Below, in pieces: positions 34,009 through 44,614 of a stretch of 64,000 nucleotides of DNA (position 1 is its first letter; the number at the start of each line of letters is the position of its first letter). This stretch comes from Neisseria sp. 83E34 (GTDB lineage Bacteria; Pseudomonadota; Gammaproteobacteria; Burkholderiales; Neisseriaceae), in contig NZ_LGYH01000009.1 in assembly GCF_001308015.1 (NCBI RefSeq), positions 19,653 to 83,652 on the forward strand. The letters run 5' to 3'. Made by a program: the position numbers and the translations under genes. The notes under the pieces are model-generated. The model was given only the letters and a program-made list of their open reading frames with translations. It was not told where the DNA came from and did no database searches.

Positions 34009-35670
34009 ATGCTTTTGGCGCTTTCCCTCAGCAACTTCGTAACCGTCGAACAGCTCAACCTTAATTTTCAGACAGGCTTTACCGTACTCACCGGCGAAAC
34101 CGGCGCAGGCAAATCCATCACGCTGGACGCACTCGGTCTGCTGCTCGGCGATAAAGCAGACTACGGCCAAGTCCGCGCCGGCACCGAAGAAGCTCGCCTC
34201 TCCGCCCTATTCGACATTTCCGGGCTGGATACCTTGCAAAGCGAATTGCGCGAGCAAGGGCTGCTGGATGAAGACACCACCGAACTATCCATCCGCCGCA
34301 TCATTGATGCCAAAGGCAAAAGCCGCAGTTTTATCAATAACCAAGCAGCCACTCTCGCCCAACTCAAACATATCGGCAGCCGCCTGATCGACATCCACGG
34401 CCAAAACGCCCACCATTCCCTCAACCAAGAGCACGCCCAACGCACTCTGCTTGACGCATTTGCCGGCTGCACCGGTTTAGCCGCAGAAGTCAAAACCGCC
34501 TATCACAACTGGCAAACCGCCCAAAAATCCTTACACGAAGCCCAAACACAAGCCGAAAACATCGCCATCGAGCGCGAACGGCTTGAATGGCAGGCAGGCG
34601 AATTAGCCAAGCTCAATCTACAAAGCGGCGAATGGGAAACCTTGAGCCAAAGCCACGACAGCCTCGCCCATGCAGCCGAGCTGATACAGGCCGCAGAAGA
34701 AACCGAAGCCGCCGTCGACGGAGACAACGGCATTCAGCGCCACCTCTACCAATGCCGCAAAACATTGGAGCAACTCAGCAATATCGAACCTTTATTCGCC
34801 GAAAGTCTCGATATGCTCGCCAGTGTAGAAGCAGAACTAAGCGAGATTTCCGCCAACATGCGCAGCGTAGCGTCCAAAGTCGAGATCAATCCCAACGAAT
34901 TGGCCGAACAAGAAGCCCGCATGGGCGAACTTATGAGCATGGCGCGGAAATACCGGATCGAGCCTGAAGAATTGCCCGCCAAACAGGCTGAAATCGAAAC
35001 GGCCTTATCAGCCCTGAACGCCGCAGCCGACTTGGAAAGTCTTGAGCAAAACGTGGCCGAAAACCAAGCAACCTATATGGCGCTGGCCAAAAAACTGTCT
35101 GCCGCGCGCTCAGAAGCCGCCGCCAAACTCGGCAACGAAACCACGCAACATATGCAGCATTTAGCGATGAAAGGTGCAAATTTCCATATCGAGTTGCTGG
35201 AAAGCGCGCCCTCCTCCCACGGCCTGGAGCAAGTGCAATATCAAGTTGCCACCAACAAAGGTGGCCCGCTGCGACCGCTCAATAAAGTAGCTTCCGGCGG
35301 CGAACTCGCCCGCATCAGCCTTGCGCTACAAGTGGTTACCAGCCAATACACCCAATTGCCCACCTTGATTTTCGATGAAGTCGATACCGGCATAGGCGGC
35401 GGTGTTGCCGAAACCGTAGGACGCGCCTTACGCAAACTCGGCGGCAAGCATCAGGTGCTGGCCGTTACCCACCTGCCGCAAGTTGCCGCTTGCGGAGAAA
35501 ACCACTGGAAGGTGTCAAAACACAGCGACGGAGAGCAAACCGTAAGTGAAATCAGTGTATTGGATTATAAAAACCGCGTAGAAGAAATCGCCCGTATGCT
35601 TGGCGGTGAAACCATCACCGATACCACACGCAGCCATGCAGCAGAACTATTGGAAATGGCGGCCGAATAA
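34009..35670 (+). CDS. recN: DNA repair protein RecN
   Basis: A 553-residue SMC-like ATPase. The Walker A motif TGETGAGKSITLDAL is at about residue 28, and the two central coiled-coil stretches run about 160-360. The signature VASGGELARISLAL and Walker B TLIFDEVDTGIGGG close the ATPase. It acts at double-strand breaks and, in Neisseria, in pilin variation and transformation-linked repair. A TATAAT lies about 45 bases upstream without a clear -35. Confidence 0.96.
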   Translation: MLLALSLSNFVTVEQLNLNFQTGFTVLTGETGAGKSITLDALGLLLGDKADYGQVRAGTEEARLSALFDISGLDTLQSELREQGLLDEDTTELSIRRIIDAKGKSRSFINNQAATLAQLKHIGSRLIDIHGQNAHHSLNQEHAQRTLLDAFAGCTGLAAEVKTAYHNWQTAQKSLHEAQTQAENIAIERERLEWQAGELAKLNLQSGEWETLSQSHDSLAHAAELIQAAEETEAAVDGDNGIQRHLYQCRKTLEQLSNIEPLFAESLDMLASVEAELSEISANMRSVASKVEINPNELAEQEARMGELMSMARKYRIEPEELPAKQAEIETALSALNAAADLESLEQNVAENQATYMALAKKLSAARSEAAAKLGNETTQHMQHLAMKGANFHIELLESAPSSHGLEQVQYQVATNKGGPLRPLNKVASGGELARISLALQVVTSQYTQLPTLIFDEVDTGIGGGVAETVGRALRKLGGKHQVLAVTHLPQVAACGENHWKVSKHSDGEQTVSEISVLDYKNRVEEIARMLGGETITDTTRSHAAELLEMAAE

Positions 35671-35696
35671 CCCGGCCGCCGAATCGGTATAATATG

Positions 35697-35814
35697 ATGC
35701 CTGTCTGAAAAAGGTTTCAGACAAGCATTGTCTATCCATATATGCCGCGCTGTCGGAAAACAACCAATCCGTTATATAATCAATGCCTGTCTGAAACCTT
35801 TTTCAGACAGGCAT
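35697..35814 (+). terminator. Two successive DUS hairpins after recN
   Basis: The first pair (35697-35728) has one mismatch in its second arm (ACAAGCAT). The second pair (35783-35814) is perfect. Both lie in the 175-base gap before apaH. Confidence 0.7.
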
Positions 35815-35845
35815 CAATTTCATTCTACTCACTTTATTCATAATC

Positions 35846-36673
35846 ATGGCACACTACGCAATCGGCGACATACAAGGCTGTTACCAAGAATTTCAGCTGC
35901 TTCTCGAAAAACTCGACTTCAACCACGGCTCCGACACGCTCTGGCTGGTTGGCGATATTGTCAACCGCGGCCCTCAATCGCTTGATGTGCTGCAATTTTG
36001 TATGCGGCATGAAAGCAGCATTCAGATGGTGCTCGGCAATCACGATTTGCACCTACTGGCACTTATGTATGGCTACGGCAAGCTCAAGCGCAGCGATACC
36101 CTATCTGATATTCTGAACCACCCGGACAGCAAAAAAATGCGCGATTGGTTGCGTGCCCAGCCGTTAATGCGGCAATCCAAACGTTATGTTCTGACGCATG
36201 CGGGCTTGCTGCCGCAATGGACAGTCAAACTCGCGCAGCAGCTGGCGGACGAAGTGTCGGAAGAATTAAAAGGCAAATATACCAAAGATTATTTTGCCAA
36301 TATATACGGCAACTCTCCCACAGCCTGGTCGCCCAATCTGAAAGGCTACGAACGTTTGAGATTGATCACCAACGTGTTTACCCGCATGCGCGCCCTTACC
36401 TTCAATAATGAGCTCGATTACAATTTCAAAGCCGGCCCGGAAGACATGCCCAACGGTTTGCGCGCCTGGTTTGAAGCACCTAACCGCCTGAACACCGACC
36501 ACACCATCCTATTCGGCCACTGGTCTTCGCTCGGTTACGTGGACACGAACCATGTGATCGCCCTCGACACCGGTGCCCTGTGGGGCGGGCATCTGACCGC
36601 AGTAAATCTTGCCGACCGCAGCATCACCCAAGTTCCCTCGCTCAAGGGCTTGGATTGGACCAAAACACTTTGA
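35846..36673 (+). CDS. apaH: Symmetrical bis(5'-nucleosyl)-tetraphosphatase
   Basis: A 275-residue calcineurin-like phosphoesterase. The metal motifs GDIQGCYQEF, GDIVNRGP and GNHDLHLLA are all present. It cleaves Ap4A to two ADP and also removes Np4 caps from RNA. The length matches E. coli ApaH (280). It precedes msbA by 100 bases. Confidence 0.95.
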   Translation: MAHYAIGDIQGCYQEFQLLLEKLDFNHGSDTLWLVGDIVNRGPQSLDVLQFCMRHESSIQMVLGNHDLHLLALMYGYGKLKRSDTLSDILNHPDSKKMRDWLRAQPLMRQSKRYVLTHAGLLPQWTVKLAQQLADEVSEELKGKYTKDYFANIYGNSPTAWSPNLKGYERLRLITNVFTRMRALTFNNELDYNFKAGPEDMPNGLRAWFEAPNRLNTDHTILFGHWSSLGYVDTNHVIALDTGALWGGHLTAVNLADRSITQVPSLKGLDWTKTL

Positions 36674-36776
36674 AACAACGATGCCTGTCTGAAAACGCGC
36701 CGGCAGCTTGAAACATTGTTGTTTAGCGTGTTTTCCCTTACAATTCCGCTTTATTTCACAATTGCGAATAATTTTT

Positions 36777-38528
36777 ATGCGACCCGAGTCTGAACAGCCA
36801 TCGTGGACTTTATACAAGCGGCTGGCCGTTTATCTCAAAGGCTATTGGAAAATTTTTGCCGTTGCCGTGTTCGCCATGATTGTCGTGGCTGCAACCGCAC
36901 CCTTGTTCGCTTATCTGATCAAGCCTTTAATCAACGAAGGTTTCGTTGAAAAAAACATGGAAAAAATGACCTGGTTGCCGCTGGCAATCGTAGGTCTGTT
37001 TATTTTGCGCGGCGTATTCAACTTTATTAACGAATACACCACCAGCTATCTTTCCAGCCATCTGGTTCAGCAAATCCGCCAACAAATGTTCGCTAAAATG
37101 ATGCGCCTGCCGGTAGGTTACTTCAATGAAAACCCCAGCGGCAGAGTGATGTCGCGCATCCTCAACGATGCCAGCCAAATCAGCGACGCAGGCTTTAATG
37201 TGATTACCGTAATCGCCAAAGACGGCATCAGCGTTGTCGGCCTGTTGGGCTTACTGCTTTATCTGGATTGGCGCCTGACTCTGATAACGTTCGTCGCCCT
37301 TCCCGTAGTCGGCTTATGCGTGCGCTTGGTAAGCAAGCGACTGCGCCATTTATCCAGCCAAAACCAGCAACATATGGGCATGATGACCCAAGTTTTAAGC
37401 GAAAGCGTCGACGGCACGCGGGTAATCAAAGTGTATGGCGGCCAAAAACACGAATCCGCCCGCTTCGACCATGCCGCCACCAGTGTGCGCAGAAACAATG
37501 TGAAGCAAACGGCGGCCAGCTCTTTAAATAGCGCTGTTACCCAATTAATGATTGCTTCAGCACTGGCGCTGATACTTTATTTCGCCGCGCGCCAAGCCAG
37601 AACCGAAGGTTTTAGCGCGGGTGATTTTATGTCGTTCCTATCCGCCATGATGATGATGTTCGACCCGATTAAACGCATCACCGGCGTTGTGCAGTCTTTG
37701 CAACGCGGGCTGGCAGCGGCAGAAAGCATCTTCTCGTTTTTGGACGAAACTGAAGAAACCGACGGCGGCACGGCCACCCTGCCCGTTGCGGTAGGCGATA
37801 TTGAATTCAACCATATCGTGCACCGCTATCCCGGCTCCGAGCGCAACAGCCTCAACGGCATTACGCTCAGCGTGCCGCAAGGCAAAGTTATCGCTTTGGT
37901 CGGCGCATCCGGCTGCGGCAAAACCACTTTGGCCAATCTGCTGCCGCGCTTTTTCAATCCGACCGAAGGCAATATCACCATCGGCGGCACCGACATCCGC
38001 GACTACACTTTGGAAAGCCTGCGCAGCCAAATGGCGCTGGTTACCCAAGATGTGGTTTTGTTTAACGACACAGTAGCCAACAATATCGCTTATGGCGAGT
38101 TGGGCAAAGCCAGTGAAGCCGCCATCATCAGCGCCGCAAAAGCCGCCAACGCGTGGGAATTTATTCAAACCATGCCGCAAGGCCTGCAAACCGAAATCGG
38201 CGAAAACGGTCTGAAACTTTCCGGCGGCCAGCGTCAGCGCCTAGCGATTGCACGTGCCTTGCTGAAAAATGCCCCCATTCTGATTCTGGATGAAGCTACC
38301 AGCGCACTGGATAATGAATCCGAACGGCTGGTTCAGGCTGCACTGGAAAAACTAATGCAAAACCGCACCACCATCGTAATTGCCCACCGCCTCTCTACAA
38401 TTGAAAACGCAGATATGATTGTAGTGATGCACGAAGGACGCATTGTCGAGCAAGGCACCCACGCCCAACTGCTTGCCCTCAACGGGCGGTATGCCGATTT
38501 GCACAACCTTCAGTTTCATGATGAATAA
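36777..38528 (+). CDS. msbA: Lipid A export ATP-binding/permease MsbA
   Basis: A 583-residue half-transporter; I chose the ATG at 36777 (MRPESEQPSWTLYKRL) over the frame's earlier start. Six transmembrane helices (about 20-300) are followed by an ABC domain with Walker A GASGCGKTT, signature LSGGQRQRLAIARAL and Walker B ILILDEATSALD. It flips lipid A-core across the inner membrane. It may also be important for a cell that builds polyene lipids, but no link is shown. Confidence 0.93.
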   Translation: MRPESEQPSWTLYKRLAVYLKGYWKIFAVAVFAMIVVAATAPLFAYLIKPLINEGFVEKNMEKMTWLPLAIVGLFILRGVFNFINEYTTSYLSSHLVQQIRQQMFAKMMRLPVGYFNENPSGRVMSRILNDASQISDAGFNVITVIAKDGISVVGLLGLLLYLDWRLTLITFVALPVVGLCVRLVSKRLRHLSSQNQQHMGMMTQVLSESVDGTRVIKVYGGQKHESARFDHAATSVRRNNVKQTAASSLNSAVTQLMIASALALILYFAARQARTEGFSAGDFMSFLSAMMMMFDPIKRITGVVQSLQRGLAAAESIFSFLDETEETDGGTATLPVAVGDIEFNHIVHRYPGSERNSLNGITLSVPQGKVIALVGASGCGKTTLANLLPRFFNPTEGNITIGGTDIRDYTLESLRSQMALVTQDVVLFNDTVANNIAYGELGKASEAAIISAAKAANAWEFIQTMPQGLQTEIGENGLKLSGGQRQRLAIARALLKNAPILILDEATSALDNESERLVQAALEKLMQNRTTIVIAHRLSTIENADMIVVMHEGRIVEQGTHAQLLALNGRYADLHNLQFHDE

Positions 38529-38537
38529 GCAAAACAC

Positions 38538-38588
38538 AATGCCTGTCTGAAAAACAGCTACGGCCAACCAAGTTTTCAGACAGGCATT
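38538..38588 (+). terminator. DUS inverted pair after msbA
   Basis: AATGCCTGTCTGAAAA and complement around about 20 bases, 10 bases after the stop codon. Confidence 0.65.
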
Positions 38589-38636
38589 CAATACAACCGA
38601 TTACAACATTCTTTACAATATTCAGGATAAAAAACA

Positions 38637-39413
38637 ATGGCAGCATTCAATACCCAAACCGTTTTATCCGTCCACCACTGGACCGATGCCTATTTCACCT
38701 TCACCTGCACCCGTGACGAAAGCCTACGCTTTGAAAACGGCCAGTTCGTAATGGTCGGCCTGATGGTAGACGGCAAACCGCTGATGCGCGCATACAGCGT
38801 GGCAAGTGCCAATTGGGAAGAGCATTTGGAATTTTTCAGCATCAAAGTACAAGACGGCCCCTTAACCAGCCGTTTGCAACATCTGAAAGTGGGCGATGAA
38901 GTATTAATCAGCAAAAAACCCACCGGCACTTTGATTTTGGGTGACTTGAATCCGGGCAAACACCTCTACCTCTTATCAACAGGCACCGGCATCGCACCAT
39001 TCTTGAGCATCACCAAAGACCCGGATGTGTATGAGCAATTTGAAAAAGTGATTTTGGTGCACGGCGTGCGCTATAAAAATGACTTGGCCTATTACGACCG
39101 CTTCACCAAAGAATTGCCCGAACACGAATATTTGGGCGAAATGGTTAAAGAAAAACTGATTTATTATCCGGTAGTTTCGCGTGAAGAGTATCCACACCGC
39201 GGCCACATTACCGATCTGATGCGCTCAGGAAAAATGTTTGAAGACATCGGCCTGCCGCCCATCAACCCGAAAGACGACCGTGCCATGATCTGCGGCAGCC
39301 CCGCCATGTTGAAAGACACCAGCGCCGTTTTAAACGAATTCGGCCTGACCGTATCCCCAAAAATGGGCCAACGTGGTGATTATCTTATTGAACGCGCTTT
39401 TGTCGACCAATAA
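38637..39413 (+). CDS. fpr: Ferredoxin/flavodoxin-NADP(+) reductase
   Basis: A 258-residue FAD enzyme. The FAD-binding MRAYSVASANWEEH and the NADP-binding STGTGIAPFLS are clear, and the C-terminus contains CGSPAML. It passes electrons between NADPH and ferredoxin or flavodoxin, used in oxidative-stress defence and iron-sulfur chemistry. Confidence 0.93.
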   Translation: MAAFNTQTVLSVHHWTDAYFTFTCTRDESLRFENGQFVMVGLMVDGKPLMRAYSVASANWEEHLEFFSIKVQDGPLTSRLQHLKVGDEVLISKKPTGTLILGDLNPGKHLYLLSTGTGIAPFLSITKDPDVYEQFEKVILVHGVRYKNDLAYYDRFTKELPEHEYLGEMVKEKLIYYPVVSREEYPHRGHITDLMRSGKMFEDIGLPPINPKDDRAMICGSPAMLKDTSAVLNEFGLTVSPKMGQRGDYLIERAFVDQ

Positions 39414-39445
39414 GCGTTTCAATTACCCGAATAAAATGATGTACC

Positions 39446-39474
39446 AAACAGGTGGCGTCCCGCTGCCTGTTTTT
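39446..39474 (+). terminator. Intrinsic terminator after fpr
   Basis: AAACAGG and CCTGTTT arms with an inner GCG/CGC pair are followed by a T-run, 32 bases after the stop codon. It is not built from DUS copies. Confidence 0.75.
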
Positions 39475-39496
39475 CGTTCCAAAAAAGTAAAAAGCC

Positions 39497-40402
39497 ATGC
39501 AAAACTTGATTACCCTTGCGATGATTTTAGCGCCGCTTTTTATCGGCTACTTCATCCGTGTACCGAAGCCTTATATGGTCATCGTAGATAAATCATTAAA
39601 TATTTTGGTTTACATCATATTGGCGCTTATCGGCATCTCACTCTCGCAAGTAAACAATCTTGGCAACCAGCTTGATTTTATTGCCGGCATGGCAGCCGTT
39701 TTGGCAGTATGCACTCTAGGCATGAATCTTCTTGTGTTAATGTGGTTTGACCGAAAAAACCCGTGGCAACAACACATTCAAGAAAGCGGCAAAAAACCGC
39801 GCATCAGCATCGCAGGCAGCGTCAAACAAATCATCTGCATGTTGCTCGGCCTGTTTTTCGGCAAAGCAATGGAGAGCTTTTGGCTGCCTCCCGAACCAAC
39901 CGGAAGCTATGCGCTGATGCTCTTGATTTTGCTGGTCGGTATTCAACTTGGCGGCAGCAGCATTACGCTACGCCAAGTGTTTATCAACAAACGAGGCGTA
40001 CAAACCAGCGTTTTAATCATGCTTTCCTCTTTACTCGGCGGCGGTATATTCTTTTTCCTTGCTCCGGAAATGCCTTTCACACAGGCGTTGGCTCTAGCTT
40101 CCGGCTTCGGCTGGTATTCACTTTCCGGCATCGTGATGACTGAAGCTTACGGCCCGATCTGGGGCAGCATTGCCCTGTTAAACGACTTGACCCGTGAATT
40201 TTTTGCATTGTTGTTTATTCCCGTAATTATGCGCCGCCATCCCAGTGCAGCCGTGGGTATAGGCGGCGCTACCAGTTTGGATTTTACCTTGCCGGTCATC
40301 CAAAGCTCCGGGGGCATGACCGTGATTCCGCTGGCCGTCAGTTTCGGCTTCATTATTAACCTCGCCGCACCTTTTTTAATGCTGTTTTTTTCCAATTTAT
40401 AA
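39497..40402 (+). CDS. lysO: LysO-family lysine exporter
   Basis: A 301-residue membrane protein with about eight to ten helices. The N-terminal half matches the LysO (DUF340) family, with LNILVYIILALIGISLSQVN, and the C-terminal half has GFGWYSLSGIVMTE and LNDLTREFFALLFIP, both hallmarks. E. coli LysO (299 residues) exports L-lysine. It is followed after 14 bases by a DeoR-type regulator gene, with which it may be cotranscribed. Confidence 0.9.
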   Translation: MQNLITLAMILAPLFIGYFIRVPKPYMVIVDKSLNILVYIILALIGISLSQVNNLGNQLDFIAGMAAVLAVCTLGMNLLVLMWFDRKNPWQQHIQESGKKPRISIAGSVKQIICMLLGLFFGKAMESFWLPPEPTGSYALMLLILLVGIQLGGSSITLRQVFINKRGVQTSVLIMLSSLLGGGIFFFLAPEMPFTQALALASGFGWYSLSGIVMTEAYGPIWGSIALLNDLTREFFALLFIPVIMRRHPSAAVGIGGATSLDFTLPVIQSSGGMTVIPLAVSFGFIINLAAPFLMLFFSNL

Positions 40403-40416
40403 CAGGATGGCACCAC

Positions 40417-41181
40417 ATGCCGAGACATCAAAGACACGAAAAAATTATCCGACTGGTTAAAGAACACGGCTTTATGCCCATAGAAGAATTGGCGAAAAAG
40501 CTGGAAGTTACCCCGCAAACCATCCGGCGCGACATCAACATATTGGATCAAGAAAAAGTTTTACGGCGCTACCACGGCGGCGTAACCATCGGAATCGAGG
40601 AAGAGCATCCCGATTTTCTATCCCAGAAAAACAGAATGAAAGGCGAGAAAATGCGCATCAGCGAAACCCTTGCCGCCCATATTCCTGATGGCGCCACCCT
40701 GTTTTTAAGCATAGGCACCACAATAGAAGCCGTTACCGATGCTTTAGTCAAACTGCGCAAAAACTTATGCATCATTACCAACAATATCCACGTTGCGGCA
40801 ACGGCATCAGGCCGCAGCGATTACTCCGTACTCATCACTTCCGGCGTTGTCCGTCCCTTGGACGGCGGCGTTACCGGCATAGCAACCATGGACTTTATCA
40901 AGCAATTCAAAGTGGATTATGCAATTTTGAGCGCATCTGCCATTGAAGAAGACGGCTCGTTGTTTGATGCAGATTATAAAGAAGTCAGCGTAATGCAGGC
41001 CATGATGGAAAACGCACGCATCCGGTATTTCGCCGCCGACCACAGCAAATTCGGCAAAAGCGCATTGGTACGCATGGCCGACATTACAGACTTTGATACC
41101 GTTTTCACCGACAAACCGCTTAACCCGAAGCTGGCTGAAAAACTGGCTGATGCCGGTTCAAAATGTGTTATCGCTGAATGA
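40417..41181 (+). CDS. DeoR/GlpR-family transcriptional regulator
   Basis: A 254-residue regulator. Residues 1-60 are the DeoR winged helix (IIRLVKEHGFMPIEELAKKL, then TPQTIRRDINIL). The rest is the ISOCOT sugar-phosphate sensor with FLSIGTTIEAV and ATMDFIKQFKVDYAI. It resembles GlpR, the glycerol-3-phosphate repressor. Its target is not visible in the window. Confidence 0.9.
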   Translation: MPRHQRHEKIIRLVKEHGFMPIEELAKKLEVTPQTIRRDINILDQEKVLRRYHGGVTIGIEEEHPDFLSQKNRMKGEKMRISETLAAHIPDGATLFLSIGTTIEAVTDALVKLRKNLCIITNNIHVAATASGRSDYSVLITSGVVRPLDGGVTGIATMDFIKQFKVDYAILSASAIEEDGSLFDADYKEVSVMQAMMENARIRYFAADHSKFGKSALVRMADITDFDTVFTDKPLNPKLAEKLADAGSKCVIAE

Positions 41182-41198
41182 AAGATCCAACCAAACAA

Positions 41199-41233
41199 AA
41201 TGCCTGTCTGAAACATCTTTTCAGACAGGCATT
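41199..41233. terminator. DUS inverted pair between convergent genes
   Basis: AATGCCTGTCTGAAA pairs with its complement around six bases, between the regulator gene and the minus-strand antiporter gene. Confidence 0.8.
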
Positions 41234-41257
41234 GTTCTTCATTAAATGGTCGGGGCT

Positions 41258-42676
41258 TTAAAACAATTCCCAAACAAAGAAAATAAAGGTATGTACAATA
41301 AACAACGGCACTAGAATACCGAATGACCACACCATATAGCCAAAAAAGCTCGGCATTTTCACTTTGCGCTGCTCAGCAATCGCCTTCACCATAAAGTTCG
41401 GCGCATTACCGATATAGCTCAAAGCACCCATAAACACCGAACCCATAGAAATAGCCAGCAAAGTATGGAAAAGCTGCCCGCTCATCAAAGCCTGAGCCTC
41501 ACCGCCCGCCATATTGAAGAACACCAAATAAGTCGGCGCATTATCCAAGAAAGCCGAAAGAATGCCCGTCATCCAGAAATACATGGTATTAATCGGCTCG
41601 CCTGCCTGATTGTGTACCATCTGAATCAACGCAGCAAAAGCACCCGCTTCGCCGGCTTGAAGAATAGCAATCACAGGCGAAATCGTGATGAAAATGCCCA
41701 AAAAGAGTTTACCCACTTCCAAAATCGGATCCCAGTTAAACTCGTTACCGGCACGAACCTGCTTGGGCGTCATTTTCAAAGACACACCGGCCAAAATCAA
41801 AAGAATAATATCGCGCACCAAGTTTTGCAGCGCATAAGGTGTGCCATACACATCAATTTCCACACCCGGCTTCCAGATGCCCGACATCAATACCGAAGCC
41901 ACCACCCCACCGAGCAACAGAAAATTGAATTTACCGTAAATCTGTAACGGGCTGTCAGGAGATGGATCAACCGTAGTGATTTCATCTTCTTTAGAAAAGA
42001 AATAGCTATCCAAAAAATAGAATATGACCAGCAAAACAATCGAACTGATAATAACCGGCATGGCCATGTGTTTTACCGTCCACATAAAGTCCACACCTTT
42101 CAAGAAACCCAAGAAGAGAGGCGGATCGCCCAGAGGTGTTAAACCACCGCCGATATTGGCTACAAGGAAAATAAAGAATACAACCACATGCACACGGTGC
42201 TTACGGTTATCATTGGCTTTCAACAATGGGCGGATAAGCAGCATAGCCGCACCTGTCGTACCCATAATCGACGCCAAAACCGTACCGATAGCCAAGATGG
42301 TGGTGTTCAATTTCGGGCTGCCGTGCAGATTACCCCACACCAGGATCCCGCCTGAAATCGTGTAAAGCGCCAACAACAGCAAGATAAAAGGAATATATTC
42401 CCCCACCAAAGCGTGTACCACCGTATGCAATCCGGCACTAAAACCGAAAGTAATGATGAAAGGCACTAAAAACACAACCGTCCACAGCGCCGTAACTTTG
42501 CCGAAATGATGGTGCCAAAAATTCGGAGCGAGCAACGGGCCTGTCGCAATAGATAATAAAATCAGAGCAAACGGAATACCCCACATCAGGCTCAAATCGG
42601 CACCGTTCAAATCAGCCGCCTGAGCCATCATCGGAAAAAGCAAAAAAGGAAGAAAAGCAGTTCTTTTAAGGTTCAT
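41258..42676 (-). CDS. Sodium/proton antiporter of the ion transporter superfamily (NhaD/ArsB-like)
   Basis: A 472-residue protein with about twelve helices. GGGLTPLGDPPLFLGFLKGV in the middle is the family signature, and SAFLDNAPTYLVFFN is the second conserved loop. The N-terminus begins with a signal-like helix (LKRTAFLPFLLFPMMAQAA). It should exchange sodium for protons in the inner membrane. Confidence 0.88.
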   Translation of the reverse strand: MNLKRTAFLPFLLFPMMAQAADLNGADLSLMWGIPFALILLSIATGPLLAPNFWHHHFGKVTALWTVVFLVPFIITFGFSAGLHTVVHALVGEYIPFILLLLALYTISGGILVWGNLHGSPKLNTTILAIGTVLASIMGTTGAAMLLIRPLLKANDNRKHRVHVVVFFIFLVANIGGGLTPLGDPPLFLGFLKGVDFMWTVKHMAMPVIISSIVLLVIFYFLDSYFFSKEDEITTVDPSPDSPLQIYGKFNFLLLGGVVASVLMSGIWKPGVEIDVYGTPYALQNLVRDIILLILAGVSLKMTPKQVRAGNEFNWDPILEVGKLFLGIFITISPVIAILQAGEAGAFAALIQMVHNQAGEPINTMYFWMTGILSAFLDNAPTYLVFFNMAGGEAQALMSGQLFHTLLAISMGSVFMGALSYIGNAPNFMVKAIAEQRKVKMPSFFGYMVWSFGILVPLFIVHTFIFFVWELF

Positions 42677-43184
42677 TGTGCTTCCTTGGGTTTATTTTTA
42701 AAATTGCCCGGCAACAAACTATCTGCCGAACCCGAGCGGATTTTTAAGCCCATATCAACAGCCCTAAATATGCAAACCCTCGCCAAACCATCCAGATCAA
42801 ACCTCAACCCAATGATTTATTTGAAACTTTACAAACAGAACTTTGATTAGCCACCGATTGTAACGGAAAAGCAAAGTTGACACCAGTTTTCATCAGTTTT
42901 GTTAAAACAATTCAAAAATCGTTTTATGTCGTTCTTTAATCTTTAAAAAAAGCCTTTTCCCCCATATTAAAATAAGTATGCCTGTCTGAAAAATGCATTC
43001 GGACAACCGCTTTGACAAACGGATTTTTTTTCGGGTAAACGACCTAAGTCAACATAATGATTTAAAAAATAATTTTACAAATCCTAGCCAAAATTTGAAT
43101 GTAAAATCACCTTCAAAGATTGAGATTCCGATTAACACTCGGTACAATCGCCCCTGTTTTGCTTTGTCCAACGAAGAGAAATTT
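42677..43184. other. Gene-free gap of about 500 bases before ptsN
   Basis: It holds one DUS (42978-42990), a TTGACA at 42877-42882 without a good -10, and AT-rich stretches. The frame starting at 42993 that runs into ptsN is not a credible N-terminus. No other gene seen. Confidence 0.55.
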
Positions 43185-43634
43185 ATGAGCTTAATTGCTG
43201 AAATCCTGCCTGTGCAGCATATCGAATTAGACGTAGAAATCAGCAGTAAAAAGCGTCTGTTTGAAGAAATCGGAGCTTTGCTTGAAAAAGAATCAGGCTT
43301 ATCCGGCACACATGTTTTCGAGTGTCTGTTTCAACGCGAAAAACTGGGCAGCACCGGCTTGGGTCAGGGCGTAGCCATTCCGCATGGCCGCCACGCCTCA
43401 GTAAAAAAAGCAGTCGGCGCATTCATACGCTGCAAAGAGCCTGTCGCCTTTGATGCGGCCGACGGCAAACCCGTTTCCCTTGTATTTGCCCTGCTGGTAC
43501 CTGAAAACGCTACCGGCGAACATCTCGAAGTATTGTCCAAACTGGCCGGGAAATTTTCCTCTAAATCCGTGCGCGAGGCCCTAATGTCTGCACAAACCCC
43601 AGAAGAAGTTTCGGCCATCTTTTCCGCAGAATAA
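43185..43634 (+). CDS. ptsN: Nitrogen-related PTS IIA component
   Basis: A 149-residue EIIA-Ntr protein starting [17 protein letters not shown] at 43185. The phosphorylated histidine is in [12 protein letters not shown]. It is regulatory and does not move sugar. It lies 8 bases before hprK, forming a ptsN-hprK-rapZ operon as in other betaproteobacteria. Confidence 0.94.
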   Translation: MSLIAEILPVQHIELDVEISSKKRLFEEIGALLEKESGLSGTHVFECLFQREKLGSTGLGQGVAIPHGRHASVKKAVGAFIRCKEPVAFDAADGKPVSLVFALLVPENATGEHLEVLSKLAGKFSSKSVREALMSAQTPEEVSAIFSAE

Positions 43635-43642
43635 AATCACCT

Positions 43643-44614
43643 ATGCCCAGTATCTCCGTACGCAGGCTTTATCAAGACAACCAACACAAACTGCAACTGG
43701 TTTGGTCGGCCGGAACCGCCGGCGCCGACAACCGCATCAGCATAGATGCCGACAAGCCCGTATTGGCGCTTGTCGGCCATTTGAATTTTATCCACCCCAA
43801 TCAGGTTCAAGTATTGGGCGTGGCCGAAGTCGAATATCTTGAAAAACTTGGCAGCGACAAAACCACCCCTCCTCCTGCCGGCTTCCAACAGATTTTCGAC
43901 TTAAACGTTTCTCTCTTTATCGTTGCCAACGGTTTAAGTGTGCCGGCGATGCTGCGCGACTACTGCCATACCAATAACGTCCCTCTGCTGACCACCAAGT
44001 TGGAAAGCCCTTATTTGATGGACGTATTGCGTATTTACCTGCAACGCGCGCTGGCCGTATCCACCATCAAGCACGGCGTATTTCTTGACGTATTCGAAAT
44101 CGGCGTGTTGATTACAGGGCATTCCGGCTTGGGTAAAAGCGAATTGGCGCTTGAACTCATCTCCCGCGGCCACAGCCTGATTGCCGACGATGCAGTAGAG
44201 CTGCACCGCACCGGCCCCGAAACACTGGAAGGCCGCTGCCCTCCTATGTTGCGCGACTTTTTGGAAGTGCGCGGTTTGGGCGTACTCAATATCCGCCATA
44301 TTTTTGGTGAAACATCCATCCGTCCAAACAAAAACCTCAAGCTTATCATTAACTTGGTTGCCGCAGATGATGACTACATGAAGCAGCTCGACCGTCTGAG
44401 CATACGCACCGAAACCGAATCTATTTTAAATGTAACCATCCGCTCCGTAACCTTGCCCGTCGCAGTCGGCCGCAACTTGGCCGTATTGGTGGAAGCAGCC
44501 GTGCGCAACTATATCCTCAACCTGCGCGGTAAAAACAGCACCAAAGAATTTTTAGAACGGCACCAAACTATGCTGAAGGAAGATGCACTCCATCATGAAG
44601 ATAGTTCTGATTAG
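43643..44614 (+). CDS. hprK: HPr kinase/phosphorylase
   Basis: A 323-residue bifunctional enzyme. The Walker A motif is [18 protein letters not shown], and [13 protein letters not shown] and [13 protein letters not shown] are the other signatures. It phosphorylates and dephosphorylates a serine of HPr. In proteobacteria it is tied to regulation by the PTS rather than to sugar uptake. Its end overlaps the start of rapZ by 20 bases. Confidence 0.95.
   Translation: MPSISVRRLYQDNQHKLQLVWSAGTAGADNRISIDADKPVLALVGHLNFIHPNQVQVLGVAEVEYLEKLGSDKTTPPPAGFQQIFDLNVSLFIVANGLSVPAMLRDYCHTNNVPLLTTKLESPYLMDVLRIYLQRALAVSTIKHGVFLDVFEIGVLITGHSGLGKSELALELISRGHSLIADDAVELHRTGPETLEGRCPPMLRDFLEVRGLGVLNIRHIFGETSIRPNKNLKLIINLVAADDDYMKQLDRLSIRTETESILNVTIRSVTLPVAVGRNLAVLVEAAVRNYILNLRGKNSTKEFLERHQTMLKEDALHHEDSSD

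Noticed and set aside
42993..43184. A 64-residue N-terminal extension of PtsN
   Set aside because: The frame is open upstream, but the ATG at 43185 gives the standard PtsN length and N-terminus, and the upstream residues look random.
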